Origin: Nitrospirillum viridazoti CBAmc
Lineage (GTDB): Bacteria; Pseudomonadota; Alphaproteobacteria; Azospirillales; Azospirillaceae
Assembly: GCF_000730165.1 (NCBI RefSeq)
Contig: NZ_CP022110.1
Location: 2,053,501 to 2,117,500, forward strand
Direction of reading: 5' to 3'
Length of the DNA stretch: 64,000 nt
In this document: piece after piece, positions 39,768 through 47,913 of the stretch
How positions within the stretch are numbered: the stretch's first letter is position 1
Layout: every line of letters starts with the position of its first letter
Notes under the pieces: generated by a model
Database searches by the model: none
What the model saw: the letters and a program-made list of their open reading frames with translations, nothing else
Told to the model about the DNA's origin: nothing
Translations under genes and position numbers: made by a program

Positions 39768-40807
39768 TCCAGCTTCAGCTCGATGCGGCGGTTGCGGGCG
39801 CGGACGTCGGGGGTGTCGCCGGGTTCCAGCGGCTGGAACTCGCCGAAGCCGGTGGAGGCCAGGCGCTCCGGCGCCACGCCCTGCTGGATCAGGAACTTCA
39901 CCACCGCCGTGGCGCGGGCCGAGGACAGTTCCCAGTTGCTGGCGAAGGCGGGGGTGTGGATGGGCACGGCATCGGTATGGCCGTCCACGCGCAGGATCCA
40001 GTTCAGGTCCTTGGGAAATTTCTTGGAGATGTCCAGCAGCGTCTTGGCCAGGCTGGCCAGCTGCTTGCGGCCCCGGTCACCCAGCTCAGCACTGCCGCTG
40101 TCGAACAGCACCTCGGACTGGAAGACGAAGCGGTCGCCGACAATGCGGATGTCCGGCCGGTCGCCCAACACCTCGCGCAGCTTGCCGAAGAATTCGGAGC
40201 GGTAGCGGGCCAGTTCCGCCACCTTGCCGGCCAGGGCGGCGTTCAGGCGTTTGCCCAGATCCACGATCTGGACCTGCTGTTCCTTATCCTTCTGCTCCGA
40301 CGCGGCTAGCGCGGCGTTCAGCTGCGCCAGTTGCTGGCGGAGCGCCGCCAGCTGCTGGTTCAGCAGGTCGACCTGCGCCTTGGCCTGGGCGCTGACGTTC
40401 TTCTCATTGTCCAGTTCCGCCTGCTTGGCGCCGGCGGCATCGGTCAGGGCCTGCACTTGCGCCGCCAGGTCGTCCTTGGCCTTGCCGGCCACGTCGAGGT
40501 CCGCCTGCAGCTGGGTGTTCTTGGCGAGCGACGCCTGCAGCTGCTCCGTCAGGGTCGCCATGTCGGCGGCCAGCTTGGCCTTGTCCGCCTGCTCCATGGC
40601 CAATTGGTCGGCCAGCAGCGCGATACGGCTGTTCAGCTGGGCCAGCGCCTCATCCTTGCCGTGCAGCAGGGAGGTGAGCGCGAACTGCGACAGCACGAAC
40701 ACCATCAGCAGGAAGACGATGACCATGACCAGGGAGGACAGCGCGTCCACCCAACCGGGCCAGATGTCGAGATGGCGGCGCGAGGCCCGCCGGCCGATGC
40801 CCGCCAT
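39758..40807 (-). CDS. MotB/OmpA-type peptidoglycan-anchored motor protein with long coiled coil
   Basis: A 349-residue inner-membrane protein. It has a short cytoplasmic start and one transmembrane helix (about residues 19-45). Asp21 in WPGWVDALSSL sits where MotB and TolR carry their proton-binding aspartate. A coiled coil runs from about 50 to 215 (repeated LNQQLAALRQQLAQL). A C-terminal OmpA domain (about 225-349) has VLFDSGSAELGDRG, RVDGHTDAVP and LSSARATAVVKFL. Flagellar MotB lacks such a long coil. It starts three bases after the MotA-like gene and should form a stator-like complex with it, pushing on peptidoglycan. No flagellar genes are nearby. Confidence 0.85.
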   Translation of the reverse strand: MAGIGRRASRRHLDIWPGWVDALSSLVMVIVFLLMVFVLSQFALTSLLHGKDEALAQLNSRIALLADQLAMEQADKAKLAADMATLTEQLQASLAKNTQLQADLDVAGKAKDDLAAQVQALTDAAGAKQAELDNEKNVSAQAKAQVDLLNQQLAALRQQLAQLNAALAASEQKDKEQQVQIVDLGKRLNAALAGKVAELARYRSEFFGKLREVLGDRPDIRIVGDRFVFQSEVLFDSGSAELGDRGRKQLASLAKTLLDISKKFPKDLNWILRVDGHTDAVPIHTPAFASNWELSSARATAVVKFLIQQGVAPERLASTGFGEFQPLEPGDTPDVRARNRRIELKLDQR

Positions 40808-40810
40808 GGC

Positions 40811-41983
40811 TTAGCGCTCCGCCCCTTCGCCCAGCGCCGCGATGGTGCGGGTCAGGATCTTGATTTCGGTGCGGATTTCCTGGGTGGACTGGACGCGGCC
40901 GGTGGCCACCTCCTCCACCAGGCGGGCGAGGTAGAGGTCCAGGTTGCGCAGGTGGGCGCGGCTGGCATCGTCCATGCCGCCACCGCCCAGGCCCCCCGCC
41001 TGTCCCAGCTGGTCGGCCAGGCGCTGCAGCACGGGCCGCATTTCCATCTGGCCTTCCGCCAGGCGCACCATCAGCTGCTGTTCCGCCTTCATCTGGTCCG
41101 AAAGGGTGGCCAGCCGTTCCGTCAGCGCCACCAAGTGGTTGTTGGCGTTGCGGCGGTTGTCCTCCCCCTGCGCCATCGTGTACTGCAGCTTCTCGATGTT
41201 CTCGGCGGTGGTTTCCAGCAGGGCCTGGATATAGGCCGGCACGGGCTGGTCGCCCACCTCCACCAAGCCGCCGCCGCCGATGCGGGTAGAGCCGGCCAGC
41301 CAATCCTCCAGATCCATGTAGAAGCGGTTCTGCGCCTGCCCGGCCTGCAGCTCCAGGAAGCCCAGCACCAGGGACCCGGCCAGGCCGAACAGGCTGGCGC
41401 TGAAGGCCGTGCCCATGCCGGCCAGAGGAGCCGCCAGGCCCTGCTGCAGTTCGGAGAAGATGGCGACCGCGTCGCCGTTGCCCATCTTGAGGCCGGAGAT
41501 GACGCCGCCGATGGTGGAGACGGTCTGCAACAGGCCCCAGAAGGTGCCCAGCAACCCTAAGAAGATCATGAGGCCGATGAGATAGCGGCTGATCTCCCGG
41601 CTTTCGTCCAGGCGGGCGCTGACGCCGTCCAGCAGGGACCGGGTGGCGATGGCCGACAGGTTGAGGCGGCTGCCGTTCATGCCGGCCGTCCCGCCCCGGC
41701 CGCGGTCCCCCAGCATATGGGCCATGGGGGCCAGCAACCGCGGCTGGGTGGAGGTGGCGCCGCCGCTGCGGAAGGTCTCAAGCCATTCCACCTCCGGCCG
41801 CAGCATCAGGGCCTGGCGAAAAATGTAAAGGATGCCGATGGCCAGCGCGCCCAGGATCAGGCCGTTCAAGGCCGGGTTGGCCATGAAGAACCGTTCCACC
41901 TGCGGGTAGAGCACCCCCATCACCGCGGCTATGGCCGCCAGGAACACGCACATGCGGAAGAGATAGGGGGTGGGGCGCGACAC
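40811..41983 (-). CDS. MotA/TolQ/ExbB-like proton-channel membrane protein
   Basis: A 390-residue polytopic protein. Transmembrane helices lie near residues 8-27, 38-57, 134-162 (containing FLGLLGTFWGLLQTVSTIGG) and 186-210 (GMGTAFSASLFGLAGSLV). The last two are the TolQ/ExbB/MotA channel helices. The C-terminal third is a hydrophilic helical tail (about 255-385). I chose the GTG at 41983 because an AAAGGA Shine-Dalgarno stands seven bases upstream; an ATG frame from 42028 has none. It is coupled to the MotB-like gene. The pair is distinct from flagellar MotAB and from the TolQR in this window. Confidence 0.85.
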   Translation of the reverse strand: MSRPTPYLFRMCVFLAAIAAVMGVLYPQVERFFMANPALNGLILGALAIGILYIFRQALMLRPEVEWLETFRSGGATSTQPRLLAPMAHMLGDRGRGGTAGMNGSRLNLSAIATRSLLDGVSARLDESREISRYLIGLMIFLGLLGTFWGLLQTVSTIGGVISGLKMGNGDAVAIFSELQQGLAAPLAGMGTAFSASLFGLAGSLVLGFLELQAGQAQNRFYMDLEDWLAGSTRIGGGGLVEVGDQPVPAYIQALLETTAENIEKLQYTMAQGEDNRRNANNHLVALTERLATLSDQMKAEQQLMVRLAEGQMEMRPVLQRLADQLGQAGGLGGGGMDDASRAHLRNLDLYLARLVEEVATGRVQSTQEIRTEIKILTRTIAALGEGAER

Positions 41984-42051
41984 GTTTTTTCCTTTATCGC
42001 TATCGCGGCTTACCCGGGCGGCTGCCACCGTCCCGGACCGCTTGGGAATGC

Positions 42052-42915
42052 TCAGTGGATGAAGGTCAGTTCCACCCGGTCGAAGGCTTCCGCCGGCAGG
42101 TCCGAGCCTTTGGCGGCCCCGCGCACGGCGTTCTTGTCGTCCTCATTGCCGTTGACGGACCCCATGGCGTAGATCACCAGGCGTTCCTTGGCCACGCCCA
42201 AGGCCATCAGGCGGTCCCGCACGGCCATGGCGCGGAACAGGGACAGGCGCCGGGCGGCGGCCTCCCTGTCCAAGGCCGGCAGGGGCGCGAACCCCCGGAT
42301 CTCCAGCCGGCGGTTGGCATCCTGCCCCAGGCGTCCGGCGATGGCCACCAGGGCCGCCTCCTGCTTCTTGTCCAGGGTGGAGGAGCCGGCGGCGAAGGGC
42401 ACGGTCTGGTGATCGGCCTGGGTGGCGGGCGTGCCCTTCTCCACATGGGTGGTGCCGCGCGGGCGGATGTCCGTGGTGACGGGCGGGGCCGCGCCCTCCG
42501 GTTCCGCCGCATGACCTGGGATGGGGGTCGCCTCCGGCTTGGTCAGGGGCTTGGGCATGTCCGGCACGGGCACCACCTTGGGCTTGGGCGCCGCCGGCGC
42601 GCGGCCGACCGTGGGCACACCCAGCTCGCCGGAGGCGGGCGGCGTGGTCGCCTTGCCCGACTGGCTTTCCGTGGATTGGCCGGGCACGGCCGGCGCCGGG
42701 GGTGGCTTGGCCGCCTTCTGCTTGGTGGCCTTGGGCTTGGCGGCCGGCTTCGGCGCGGCCTGCTGGGTCTCGGCCTGGGCCCCTGCGGACGGGGCGGCGT
42801 CGGTTTGCGGTCCGGTGGCTTGCGGCGCGATCGTCTGGGCGTGGACTGGCATCGCCAGCACTGCAACGGCCACGACAACCACGGCGGGTAAGGAACACAT
42901 CTTGAAACGACGCAT
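42052..42915 (-). CDS. OmpA-like periplasmic/outer-membrane protein with Pro/Ala/Lys-rich linker
   Basis: A 287-residue exported protein. It has a signal peptide (MRRFKMCSLP then a hydrophobic core ending MPVHAQ) and a long low-complexity region rich in Pro, Ala, Lys and Thr (about 28-165). A divergent OmpA-type domain (about 172-285) has VPFAAGSSTLDKKQEAAL, LEIRGFAPLPALDR and LSLFRAMAVRDRL. The peptidoglycan-binding NGHTD-like motif is altered to RGFAPL, so binding may be weak. It lies 68 bases upstream of the Mot-like pair on the same strand and probably belongs to the same envelope unit. The start could be the in-frame ATG five codons later. Confidence 0.75.
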   Translation of the reverse strand: MRRFKMCSLPAVVVVAVAVLAMPVHAQTIAPQATGPQTDAAPSAGAQAETQQAAPKPAAKPKATKQKAAKPPPAPAVPGQSTESQSGKATTPPASGELGVPTVGRAPAAPKPKVVPVPDMPKPLTKPEATPIPGHAAEPEGAAPPVTTDIRPRGTTHVEKGTPATQADHQTVPFAAGSSTLDKKQEAALVAIAGRLGQDANRRLEIRGFAPLPALDREAAARRLSLFRAMAVRDRLMALGVAKERLVIYAMGSVNGNEDDKNAVRGAAKGSDLPAEAFDRVELTFIH

Positions 42916-43074
42916 GCGGGTGACGACTTTCAGCAGGCTGACTAGACCTTGGAAATGTGGCCGATCCATGTTCGGCGCAACCTTTTTATCACCCCTTGGT
43001 CCCGCCTGCGCTGTTTCGCAGCCCTGCCATACCCGTTCTTTGCCACCTAAACGGGGCTTGACGGATACGCCTAG

Positions 43075-43091
43075 TTTAGAATAGTTCTAAA
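43075..43091. promoter_or_regulatory. Irr-box / iron control element upstream of gpx
   Basis: TTTAGAA-TAG-TTCTAAA is a perfect seven-base-arm palindrome. It equals the alphaproteobacterial iron control element TTTAGAA-N3-TTCTAAA recognised by Irr, a Fur-family regulator. It lies 70 bases before the gpx ATG, about 11 bases after a TTGACG that may be the -35 box, so it would cover the -10 region and repress. It is also 160 bases upstream of the divergent OmpA-like start. Confidence 0.75.
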
Positions 43092-43160
43092 TTATCGATT
43101 AACGCTGACGCCTATCCCGAAGGCCAGCCCACGCCAGATCACCGGCCAGGAGCCCACCCC

Positions 43161-43670
43161 ATGCTGCCCCAGTCGCAGACCGCCGCCACCACTTCCGCCC
43201 ACGCCTTCTCCTTCCAGCGCTTGGGCGGCAAGGGCGCCGTTCCGCTGGCCGCCTACGCCGGGCAGCCGGTGCTGGTGGTCAACACCGCCAGCAACTGCCG
43301 CTTCACCAACCAGTATGAGGATCTGCAGGCCCTGCACGCCAAGTACGGCCCCCGGGGCCTGGTGGTGCTGGGCGTGCCGTCCAATGATTTCGGCAAGCAG
43401 GAGCCAGGCTCGGCTTCGGAAATCGGCGCCTTCTGCCAGCGCAACTACGGGGTTGAGTTCACCATGGCCGATAAGGAAGTGGTGATCGGCGCCGAGGCCC
43501 ATCCCTTCTTCAACTGGCTGGTCAACGTGGCGGGCGAGGACGCCGCCCCCCGCTGGAACTTCCACAAGTACCTGCTGGGCAAGGACGGCCGCCTGGTGCG
43601 CTATTGGTCCTCGGTCTTCCGCCCGTCCAATGAGGCCATCATCCAGGCCGTGGAGGCGCAACTGGCTTAA
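43161..43670 (+). CDS. Glutathione peroxidase family protein (Cys type)
   Basis: A thioredoxin-fold peroxidase of 169 residues that reduces peroxides using glutathione or thioredoxin. The peroxidatic cysteine is Cys46 in NTASNCRFTNQY, and the tryptophan/asparagine motif WNFHKYLLGKDG is intact. The glutamine loop, usually CNQFGGQEP, reads PSNDFGKQEP, so the tetrad Gln is replaced by Asp. This change is seen in some alphaproteobacterial members and could modify activity. An AGGAG Shine-Dalgarno fixes the ATG. The upstream Irr box predicts iron or peroxide control. Confidence 0.92.
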   Translation: MLPQSQTAATTSAHAFSFQRLGGKGAVPLAAYAGQPVLVVNTASNCRFTNQYEDLQALHAKYGPRGLVVLGVPSNDFGKQEPGSASEIGAFCQRNYGVEFTMADKEVVIGAEAHPFFNWLVNVAGEDAAPRWNFHKYLLGKDGRLVRYWSSVFRPSNEAIIQAVEAQLA

Positions 43671-43690
43671 GCACCGGCGCGGATGGATCA

Positions 43691-43724
43691 AAACGCCCCC
43701 GGAGCCGCTGGCGCCGGGGGCGTT
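43691..43724. terminator. Bidirectional terminator between gpx and mipA
   Basis: AAACGCCCCCGG pairs with CCGGGGGCGTTT across an 11-base loop. A-runs and T-runs at both sides serve gpx (plus) and the convergent mipA-like gene (minus). Confidence 0.88.
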
Positions 43725-43730
43725 TCCCTT

Positions 43731-44549
43731 TCAGAAGCGATAGCCCACCGCCGTGAAGGCGCGGGCGCTGGTGGCATCGTAGGTGACTGGGCTGTCGGCG
43801 GCGTCGCCCAACAGGCGTTTCACCGACACGTCGCCCGTGACGAACCAGTGCTCGTTGAAACGGTACAGGGCGCCGATACCGGCGCTGACATCCTTGAAGC
43901 CGGAGCCGGCGGTGTAGGCCGCGAAGCGGGAATGGGCCGCCTGCACCGGCGTGACGCCGAAGTACGTCTGCATATAGTTGTCGTTGGCCCAGGTGGTGCC
44001 CACGTGCGGCGTCAGGATCAGATGGTCGGCCAGCTTGAACGGCAGGCCTGCACCGGCTGTCACCACCACGCCGTCGTTCTGGTCGCCCGTGTACTTGGTG
44101 ACGGACGCGTCCAGGCTGATGCGGCCCAGTTGATAGGCGCCGAAGAGCTTGACGCCCAGCGACGTGTCGATGTCGCCCAGGCCCTTGAGGCGGTCGTCGC
44201 CGTTGCTGAAAAGGCCGTTGGTATTGCTGTCGTTCCGGCCGGGATCGAATGTCAGGGCAGCGCCGACACGCACATTGCCCTGGTGCCAATAGGCGCTGAG
44301 CCCCTCCGGCCCCAGGGCCAGCATGTCGTCATAGCGGATGGTGACCAGCGGCAACGGTGCCACCCGGTAATGGTCGCTGCCCTCGTAGTTTGGGCGCACG
44401 GCGACGCCGCCGCCGACGGTGATGTCCCAGACCGGCGGCTGGCGGGTCTGGGAAGCGGCAGGATCATCAGCCAGGGCCGGAACGGCGGAAAGGGTGGCGC
44501 CGGCCAGCAGCGCGGCGCCAAAAACGGAAACGGATGTGCGGGAGAGCAT
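43731..44549 (-). CDS. MipA/OmpV-family outer-membrane protein
   Basis: A 272-residue outer-membrane beta-barrel protein with a signal peptide (MLSRTSVSVFGAALLAG, cleaved near PALADD). The family features are the early strand WDITVGGGVAVRPNYEGSDHY, many alternating hydrophobic strands, and the C-terminal strand ending in phenylalanine (RAFTAVGYRF), the BAM signal. MipA was described as a scaffold of MltA and PBP1b; many family members are simple porin-like or antibiotic-linked barrels. It is divergent from the two-component system at 44761 by 211 bases, a common pairing. I chose the ATG at 44549 by the signal peptide. Confidence 0.9.
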   Translation of the reverse strand: MLSRTSVSVFGAALLAGATLSAVPALADDPAASQTRQPPVWDITVGGGVAVRPNYEGSDHYRVAPLPLVTIRYDDMLALGPEGLSAYWHQGNVRVGAALTFDPGRNDSNTNGLFSNGDDRLKGLGDIDTSLGVKLFGAYQLGRISLDASVTKYTGDQNDGVVVTAGAGLPFKLADHLILTPHVGTTWANDNYMQTYFGVTPVQAAHSRFAAYTAGSGFKDVSAGIGALYRFNEHWFVTGDVSVKRLLGDAADSPVTYDATSARAFTAVGYRF

Positions 44550-44685
44550 GGGGCGCGTGGCCTCTCGGCTTTGGGGAAACGGCGCCCGGCGGCCAGGCCC
44601 CAACCCGTCGGCCGCCGGAACGAGGCTGGACCCTAAGCCCCGATTCTTGACGGCTGATGTCGGCTTTGCTGCCGGACGGGCACAA

Positions 44686-44725
44686 TGTGTCCGGCTTGAA
44701 ACAATTGCCCGGGACAACGGACACA
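44686..44725. promoter_or_regulatory. Inverted repeat between mipA-like gene and the two-component system
   Basis: TGTGTCCG at 44686-44693 and CGGACACA at 44718-44725 form an exact eight-base inverted repeat, 24 bases apart, 36 bases upstream of the response-regulator ATG. It is a candidate response-regulator site controlling both directions. Confidence 0.45.
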
Positions 44726-44760
44726 AAGCGGGGCGCCCGCGCGTGCTAGCATGCGGACCC

Positions 44761-45507
44761 ATGACGCCCCAGCCCACCCCACTGCCTGCCCCTGCCCAGC
44801 AGCCAACCCTGCTGATCGTCGATGACGACGAGGACATCCTGTCCCTGCTGACCCTGTTCTTCCAACGGCACGGCTATGCCGTGCGGGTGGCCGAGGACGG
44901 CGCGGGCATGCGGGCGGCCCTGGCGGCGGGCCCCGTCGACCTGGTCATCCTGGACATCATGCTGCGCGGCGAGGACGGCTTCAGCCTGTGCCGGACCTTG
45001 CGCGCGGCGTCGCGCATGCCGGTCATTATGCTGACCGCCATGGCCGACCATACCGACCGCGTCGTGGGGCTGGAGATCGGCGCCGACGACTACCTGACCA
45101 AGCCCTTCGACGCACGCGAGCTGCTGGCCCGGGTCAAGGCCGTGCTGCGCCGGACCGGCGAGGCCGCCGGCCAGCCCGTTGAAACCCGCCCCTGCCTCAG
45201 TTTCGCCGGCTGGCGGCTGGACGTGGCGCGGCGGGAACTTCGGTCGGAGGATGGCACCCTGGTGCTGCTGTCGGGCGGGGAGTTCGACCTGCTGCTGGCC
45301 TTCGTGGAGCATCCCCAGCGTGTGCTGACCCGCGACCAGCTGCTGGACTTGGCGCGCGGCCAGAGCCACGCGGCTTACGACCGCAGCATCGACGTGCAGG
45401 TCAGCCGCCTGCGCCATAAGCTGGAGGACGACCCCAAAAATCCCGCCCTGATCCGCACCGTCCGCAACGGCGGCTATATCTTCACGCCCCAGGTCCGGCG
45501 GCAATGA
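44761..45507 (+). CDS. OmpR/PhoB-family response regulator
   Basis: A 248-residue regulator. After a Pro/Gln-rich start, the receiver domain (about 16-128) has the acidic pocket DDDED, phosphoacceptor Asp65 in LVILDIML and the lysine in DYLTKPFD. A winged-helix DNA-binding domain (about 150-245) has SGGEFDLLLAFVEHP, RVLTRDQLLDLARG and DRSIDVQVSRLRHKLEDDP. The ATG at 44761 replaces a longer frame. It overlaps the sensor kinase by four bases. The divergent mipA-like gene is its likely target. Confidence 0.96.
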   Translation: MTPQPTPLPAPAQQPTLLIVDDDEDILSLLTLFFQRHGYAVRVAEDGAGMRAALAAGPVDLVILDIMLRGEDGFSLCRTLRAASRMPVIMLTAMADHTDRVVGLEIGADDYLTKPFDARELLARVKAVLRRTGEAAGQPVETRPCLSFAGWRLDVARRELRSEDGTLVLLSGGEFDLLLAFVEHPQRVLTRDQLLDLARGQSHAAYDRSIDVQVSRLRHKLEDDPKNPALIRTVRNGGYIFTPQVRRQ

Positions 45508-46892
45508 AGTCGCCGTGGCCGCAGGACACCATCGCCCGTCGTTTCGCCCTGACCATCATGGCGGCGGTGACGGTGGCCGCGACCTTGAGCGCCCTGGCCG
45601 TCAGCTTCGCCGGAAGCTGGCTGTCTTCGCCCGCCAACGAGGCCGGCCTGTTCCAGGCGGTCACCAGCATCAGCCACGCTATAGACGTCGCCCCGCCGGA
45701 GATGCGGCCGACCCTGGCCCGCGCGGCTTCGACCAAGCTGTATGAGGTCGACTGGTACGACGCGGCGAGCCCCCTGGCGGTGGCGCTGGACCGGGAATCG
45801 GGACCGGAGGACATCCATCCCCTGCCCAGCCCCTGGCTGGAGGCGCTGGGCCGGCGAGCCCTGGTGTTCACGGCGACGGCAGCGGACGCCGGGCGCCTGG
45901 GTCTGCGGGCCGACGTGGGAACGCACCCGCGTCCACGCTTCCTGGGCGTGCCGCTGAGGGACGGCAGCTGGCTGGTCTACATGGCCCGGGACTGGTCGCG
46001 GGATCTGGTGCGCCTTTCCCGCGTCGCCATCACCCTGGTGCTGCTGTTGCTGTCGGCCGCGGCCGTTTCGCTGATCGCGGCGCGGCAACTGTCCCGCCCC
46101 ATCGAACGCATCGCCGCCGCCGCGCGGCAATTCGGCACCGATCCCAAGGCGCCCCCCATCATCGAGTCGGGACCCCGCGAACTGCGCGGCGTCATTCAGG
46201 CCTTCAATGATATGCAGGGGCAGATCCAGAAGTTCGTGGGATACCGCACCGCCATGCTGGCGGCCATTTCTCACGACCTGCGCACCCCCCTGACCCGCAT
46301 GCGGCTGCGCGGCGAATTCGTGGAGGATCCGGTGCAACAGGCGCGGCTGTTCCGCGATGTGGACGAGATGCAGGCCATGGTGGACGGGGCCTTGGCCTTT
46401 TTCCGCGACGACGCGGATGAAGAGGCCGTGACGGCCTTCGACCTCGCGGGGCTGCTGACCACCATCGCCGACGAATTCGCCGACCAGGGCATCACCATTC
46501 CCTATACCGGGCCGCCCCATGCGGTCTATCGCGGCCGGCCGTTCGCGCTGAAACGCGCGTTCACCAATCTGATCGAGAACGCCATTAGGCACGCGACACC
46601 GCCGACGGTGACCCTTGAAGAAGTGCCGGCGCACAACGGAGCGGCCCAAGACGCGCGCGGAATGCTGGCGATCACCGTGCGGGATGACGGGCCGGGCATC
46701 CCGGACGACGCGCTGGACCAGGTGTTCAGCCCCTTCTTCCGCCTGGACCGGTCCCGCAACCGGGTCACGGGGGGCGTGGGCCTGGGGCTGACCGCCGCGC
46801 TCGCCATCATCCGCGCCCATGGCGGTGACATCATCCTGTCCAACCGGCCGGGTGGGGGACTGGACGCCCGGGTGACGCTGCCCGTCACCTGA
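45504..46892 (+). CDS. Sensor histidine kinase (EnvZ/RstB-like)
   Basis: A 462-residue membrane kinase. It has two transmembrane helices (about 15-35 and 172-194) enclosing a periplasmic sensor of about 135 residues. A HAMP domain follows (LIAARQLSRPIERIAAAARQ). The dimerisation/phosphoacceptor helix has His257 in AAISHDLRTPLTRMRL. A HATPase domain has N box TNLIENAIRHA, DDGPGIPDD and GVGLGLTAA. All catalytic boxes are intact. It is coupled to the response regulator by an ATGA overlap and ends before a terminator. The stimulus is unknown. Confidence 0.95.
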   Translation: MKSPWPQDTIARRFALTIMAAVTVAATLSALAVSFAGSWLSSPANEAGLFQAVTSISHAIDVAPPEMRPTLARAASTKLYEVDWYDAASPLAVALDRESGPEDIHPLPSPWLEALGRRALVFTATAADAGRLGLRADVGTHPRPRFLGVPLRDGSWLVYMARDWSRDLVRLSRVAITLVLLLLSAAAVSLIAARQLSRPIERIAAAARQFGTDPKAPPIIESGPRELRGVIQAFNDMQGQIQKFVGYRTAMLAAISHDLRTPLTRMRLRGEFVEDPVQQARLFRDVDEMQAMVDGALAFFRDDADEEAVTAFDLAGLLTTIADEFADQGITIPYTGPPHAVYRGRPFALKRAFTNLIENAIRHATPPTVTLEEVPAHNGAAQDARGMLAITVRDDGPGIPDDALDQVFSPFFRLDRSRNRVTGGVGLGLTAALAIIRAHGGDIILSNRPGGGLDARVTLPVT

Positions 46893-46897
46893 AAATG

Positions 46898-46929
46898 AAA
46901 CGGCCCGGACAGGAACGTCCGGGCCGTTT
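46898..46929. terminator. Bidirectional terminator between the kinase and suhB
   Basis: AAACGGCCCGGAC pairs perfectly with GTCCGGGCCGTTT around a six-base loop, placed between two convergent genes. Confidence 0.9.
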
Positions 46930-46961
46930 CCACCAGTCAGGCGCGGTGAGGGATAAACCCG

Positions 46962-47774
46962 TCAGCCGGCGGCCTTCTTCTTGCCGGCGTTGCGCAGCAG
47001 GGTGCCCAGCGGCAGGTGCAGGTGGGAATTGGCGGCCAGCACGCTGGCGCCGCTCTGCGGAACCTTGCCGCCACCGATCTCGGTGGCAAAGCCACCGGCC
47101 TCGGTCACCATCAGCAGACCCGCGGCCACGTCCCAAGGCTTCAGGTTGGTCTCGAAGAAGCCGTCGAAGCGGCCGGCGGCGACATAGGCCAGGTCCAGGG
47201 CGGCTGCGCCCAGGCGGCGGATGCCGGCCACCTCGCCCATCACCGCCTGCAGCTGCGGCAGGTAGGCGGCGTGGTCGCCGTGGCCCTTGAAGGGGATGCC
47301 GGTGGCGATCAGCGCGTCGGGCAGGTTGCGGCGGGCGGAGACGCGCAGACGGGTGTGGTTGAGGAAGGCGCCGGCGCCCTTCTCCGTCCAGAACATCTCA
47401 TCATGCACCGGCTCATACACCACACCGGCGACGATCTCGCCTTCCTTCTCCAGCGCGATGGTGATGGCCCAGTGCGGCAGGCCGTGCAGGAAGTTGGTGG
47501 TGCCGTCCAGCGGATCGACGATCCAGCGGTGCGACGGATCGCTGCCGGCCACGCTGCCCCCTTCCTCCAGCAGGAAGCCGAAGCTGGGGCGGGCCTTGGA
47601 CAGTTCCTCGCGGATGATGTTTTCCGACTTGCGGTCGGCGGCGGACACGAAGTCCGCCGGACCCTTGCGGGAAACCTGCAGCTGCTCCACCTCACCAAAG
47701 TCGCGCACCAGGGCGCGGCCCGCCTTCTCGGCGGCTTTGGTCATGACGTTGAGGATAGCGGAACGGGCGGCCAT
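46962..47774 (-). CDS. suhB: Inositol-1-monophosphatase family protein
   Basis: A 270-residue lithium-sensitive phosphatase fold. The metal motifs are LLEEGG (Glu), WIVDPLDGTTNFLHGLPH (Asp-Pro-Leu-Asp-Gly-Thr) and KPWDVAAGLLMVTEAGG near the C-terminus. The enzyme hydrolyses inositol monophosphate or related sugar phosphates. E. coli SuhB also acts with the antitermination complex; whether that applies here is unknown. It lies downstream of efp on the same strand, after a hairpin, an order often seen in alphaproteobacteria. Confidence 0.94.
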   Translation of the reverse strand: MAARSAILNVMTKAAEKAGRALVRDFGEVEQLQVSRKGPADFVSAADRKSENIIREELSKARPSFGFLLEEGGSVAGSDPSHRWIVDPLDGTTNFLHGLPHWAITIALEKEGEIVAGVVYEPVHDEMFWTEKGAGAFLNHTRLRVSARRNLPDALIATGIPFKGHGDHAAYLPQLQAVMGEVAGIRRLGAAALDLAYVAAGRFDGFFETNLKPWDVAAGLLMVTEAGGFATEIGGGKVPQSGASVLAANSHLHLPLGTLLRNAGKKKAAG

Positions 47775-47830
47775 GGGGTGTCCCTTTTGATCTCATCACA
47801 GGCAGGTCCCCGGGGGACCGCCCTACCATA

Positions 47831-47871
47831 AAAGCCGAGAGCGAATTCCACCGGAAGGCGGAATTCGCTCT
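47831..47871 (-). terminator. Hairpin terminator after efp
   Basis: On the minus strand AGAGCGAATTCCGCC pairs with GGTGGAATTCGCTCT around TTCC, followed by CGGCTTTTA. It stands 43 bases past the efp stop and 57 before suhB. Confidence 0.75.
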
Positions 47872-47913
47872 GGCAACGAACCTGTCGCTCCGAGGGCGAC
47901 GGCGGAAGGAGGC

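Noticed and set aside
42052-42915. Second Pal-like or porin assignment for the OmpA-like protein
   Set aside because: It lacks a lipobox and a beta-barrel, and its OmpA domain is divergent. Only a general OmpA-like label is supported.
39758-42969. Zorya-type anti-phage system (ZorA/ZorB-like genes)
   Set aside because: The MotA/MotB-like pair has the right overall type, but no ZorC, ZorD or ZorE helicase or nuclease gene is adjacent. The neighbours are an OmpA-like envelope protein and a LysR regulator. An envelope machine is more likely.
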